Assembly: GCA_964369465.1 (NCBI GenBank)
Contig: CAYJEX010000031.1
Span: forward strand, 1-14,585
Direction: 5' to 3'
From: CAYJHC01 sp964369465
Lineage (GTDB): Bacteria > Bacillota > Clostridia > Peptostreptococcales > Anaerovoracaceae
DNA: 14,585 nt
Of the stretch, positions 14,245-14,585 are shown one piece after another. The stretch's first letter is position 1. Each line of letters opens with the position of its first letter. A program made the translations under genes and the position numbers. The notes beneath the pieces were generated by a model. It ran no database searches and had not been told where the DNA came from. It saw only the letters and a list, made by a program, of their open reading frames with translations.

Positions 14245-14301
14245 TTATTCTTGATTTACAGTATAATTCATTTTCCTAATTCTAAACACACTAATATTCA
14301 T
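14245..14301 (-). CDS. Doubtful 18-codon frame after the 45-aa gene
   Basis: An ATG overlaps the preceding TGA as ATGA and opens 18 codons (starting MNISVFRIRKMN) ending shortly before the terminator at 14203-14231. It could be a coupled micropeptide, or the end of the 45-aa gene displaced by a frameshift. There is no independent ribosome site, so I would not rely on it. Confidence 0.15.
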   Translation of the reverse strand: MNISVFRIRKMNYTVNQE

Positions 14302-14435
14302 TCCCTTATTTCAATACTAGCATTTTCATCAGTTGTGCTTATATGAAAAATGTTATCTTCATCCAATTCCAACTCTTTCCCCATAAAATATGGTTTGTAA
14401 TTTAGATCGAATATTTTACCCACATGAATAAACAT
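14298..14435 (-). CDS. Small hypothetical protein (45 aa), translationally coupled
   Basis: The 45-codon frame begins three bases after the stop of the 42-aa acidic gene. It has no close ribosome site of its own other than GAGGATG inside the end of that gene, so coupled translation is likely. The product (starting MFIHVGKIFDLNYK, ending ENASIEIRE) is acidic, with alternating hydrophobic residues that suggest a small beta fold. I recognise no family. It could be the start of a once longer gene, as the frame stops just before the terminator. Confidence 0.45.
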   Translation of the reverse strand: MFIHVGKIFDLNYKPYFMGKELELDEDNIFHISTTDENASIEIRE

Positions 14436-14438
14436 TTT

Positions 14439-14567
14439 TTAATTTATGTCATCCTCATCAAAGTTCTCATCATATAATTCTTGCTCTTCCTTTTCGCTCT
14501 CTTTGATAATTTCATCTTCTAATGCTGTTAATTCTTCATCGAGAAAATCTATTAATTCAAAAAGCAT
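14439..14567 (-). CDS. Very acidic small protein (42 aa)
   Basis: On the minus strand GGAGGA, about eight bases before the ATG, opens a 42-codon frame. Nineteen of the 42 residues are Asp or Glu against two Lys, with a hydrophobic first turn (MLFELIDFL). The middle (about residues 8-31) would form an acidic amphipathic helix. It is not recognised; the charge would suit a small protein that binds a basic partner, but this is speculation. It is the first visible gene of a short operon ending at 14203-14231. The promoter lies outside the window. Confidence 0.55.
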   Translation of the reverse strand: MLFELIDFLDEELTALEDEIIKESEKEEQELYDENFDEDDIN

Positions 14568-14585
14568 TTTTCATTCCTCCTTTTT

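Overview
The window is AT-rich throughout. It uses ATA and AGA codons freely, has strong AGGAGG-type ribosome binding sites and carries lipoprotein signals of Gram-positive type. This points to a low-GC Firmicute, most likely an anaerobic clostridium. The AraC regulator with a glycosyl-hydrolase-39-like tail supports that, since such fusions are typical of Clostridia and relatives. No rRNA, tRNA, CRISPR array or intact mobile element was seen.

Layout. Positions 1-301 hold a hexanucleotide repeat and a 49-codon membrane peptide. Positions 401-2995 form an efflux-type unit: a near-consensus promoter, a TetR regulator, an ABC ATPase and an ABC-2 permease whose start overlaps the ATPase end. A long stem-loop at 3003-3047 separates it from two minus-strand lipoprotein genes of unknown function (3113-3682 and 3762-4415). 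The upstream lipoprotein gene has a hairpin between its Shine-Dalgarno sequence and its start codon. A 465-base AT-rich divergent region follows.

Positions 4881-13219 are the metabolic core. Two YtcJ/NfdA-type amidohydrolases (Amidohydro_3) converge on a shared bidirectional terminator at 6535-6580. The minus-strand one (6675-8399) lies downstream of an MFS carrier (8477-9784). Behind a separate terminator lies a GPH-type cation symporter (9923-11353), and then a large AraC-family regulator (11588-13219). My inference is a locus for uptake and hydrolysis of an amide or similar compound, with the AraC protein as its local regulator. The substrate cannot be read from the sequence.

The regulator is the most unusual object. 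After its cupin and HTH domains it carries the end of a GH39 beta-xylosidase-type region, while the catalytic barrel appears to be missing inside an uninterrupted reading frame.

Positions 13583-14152 encode a PH-like protein with a C-terminal zinc ribbon. It ends at a bidirectional terminator facing a small minus-strand operon of very short acidic proteins (14567-14245) that starts at the window edge.
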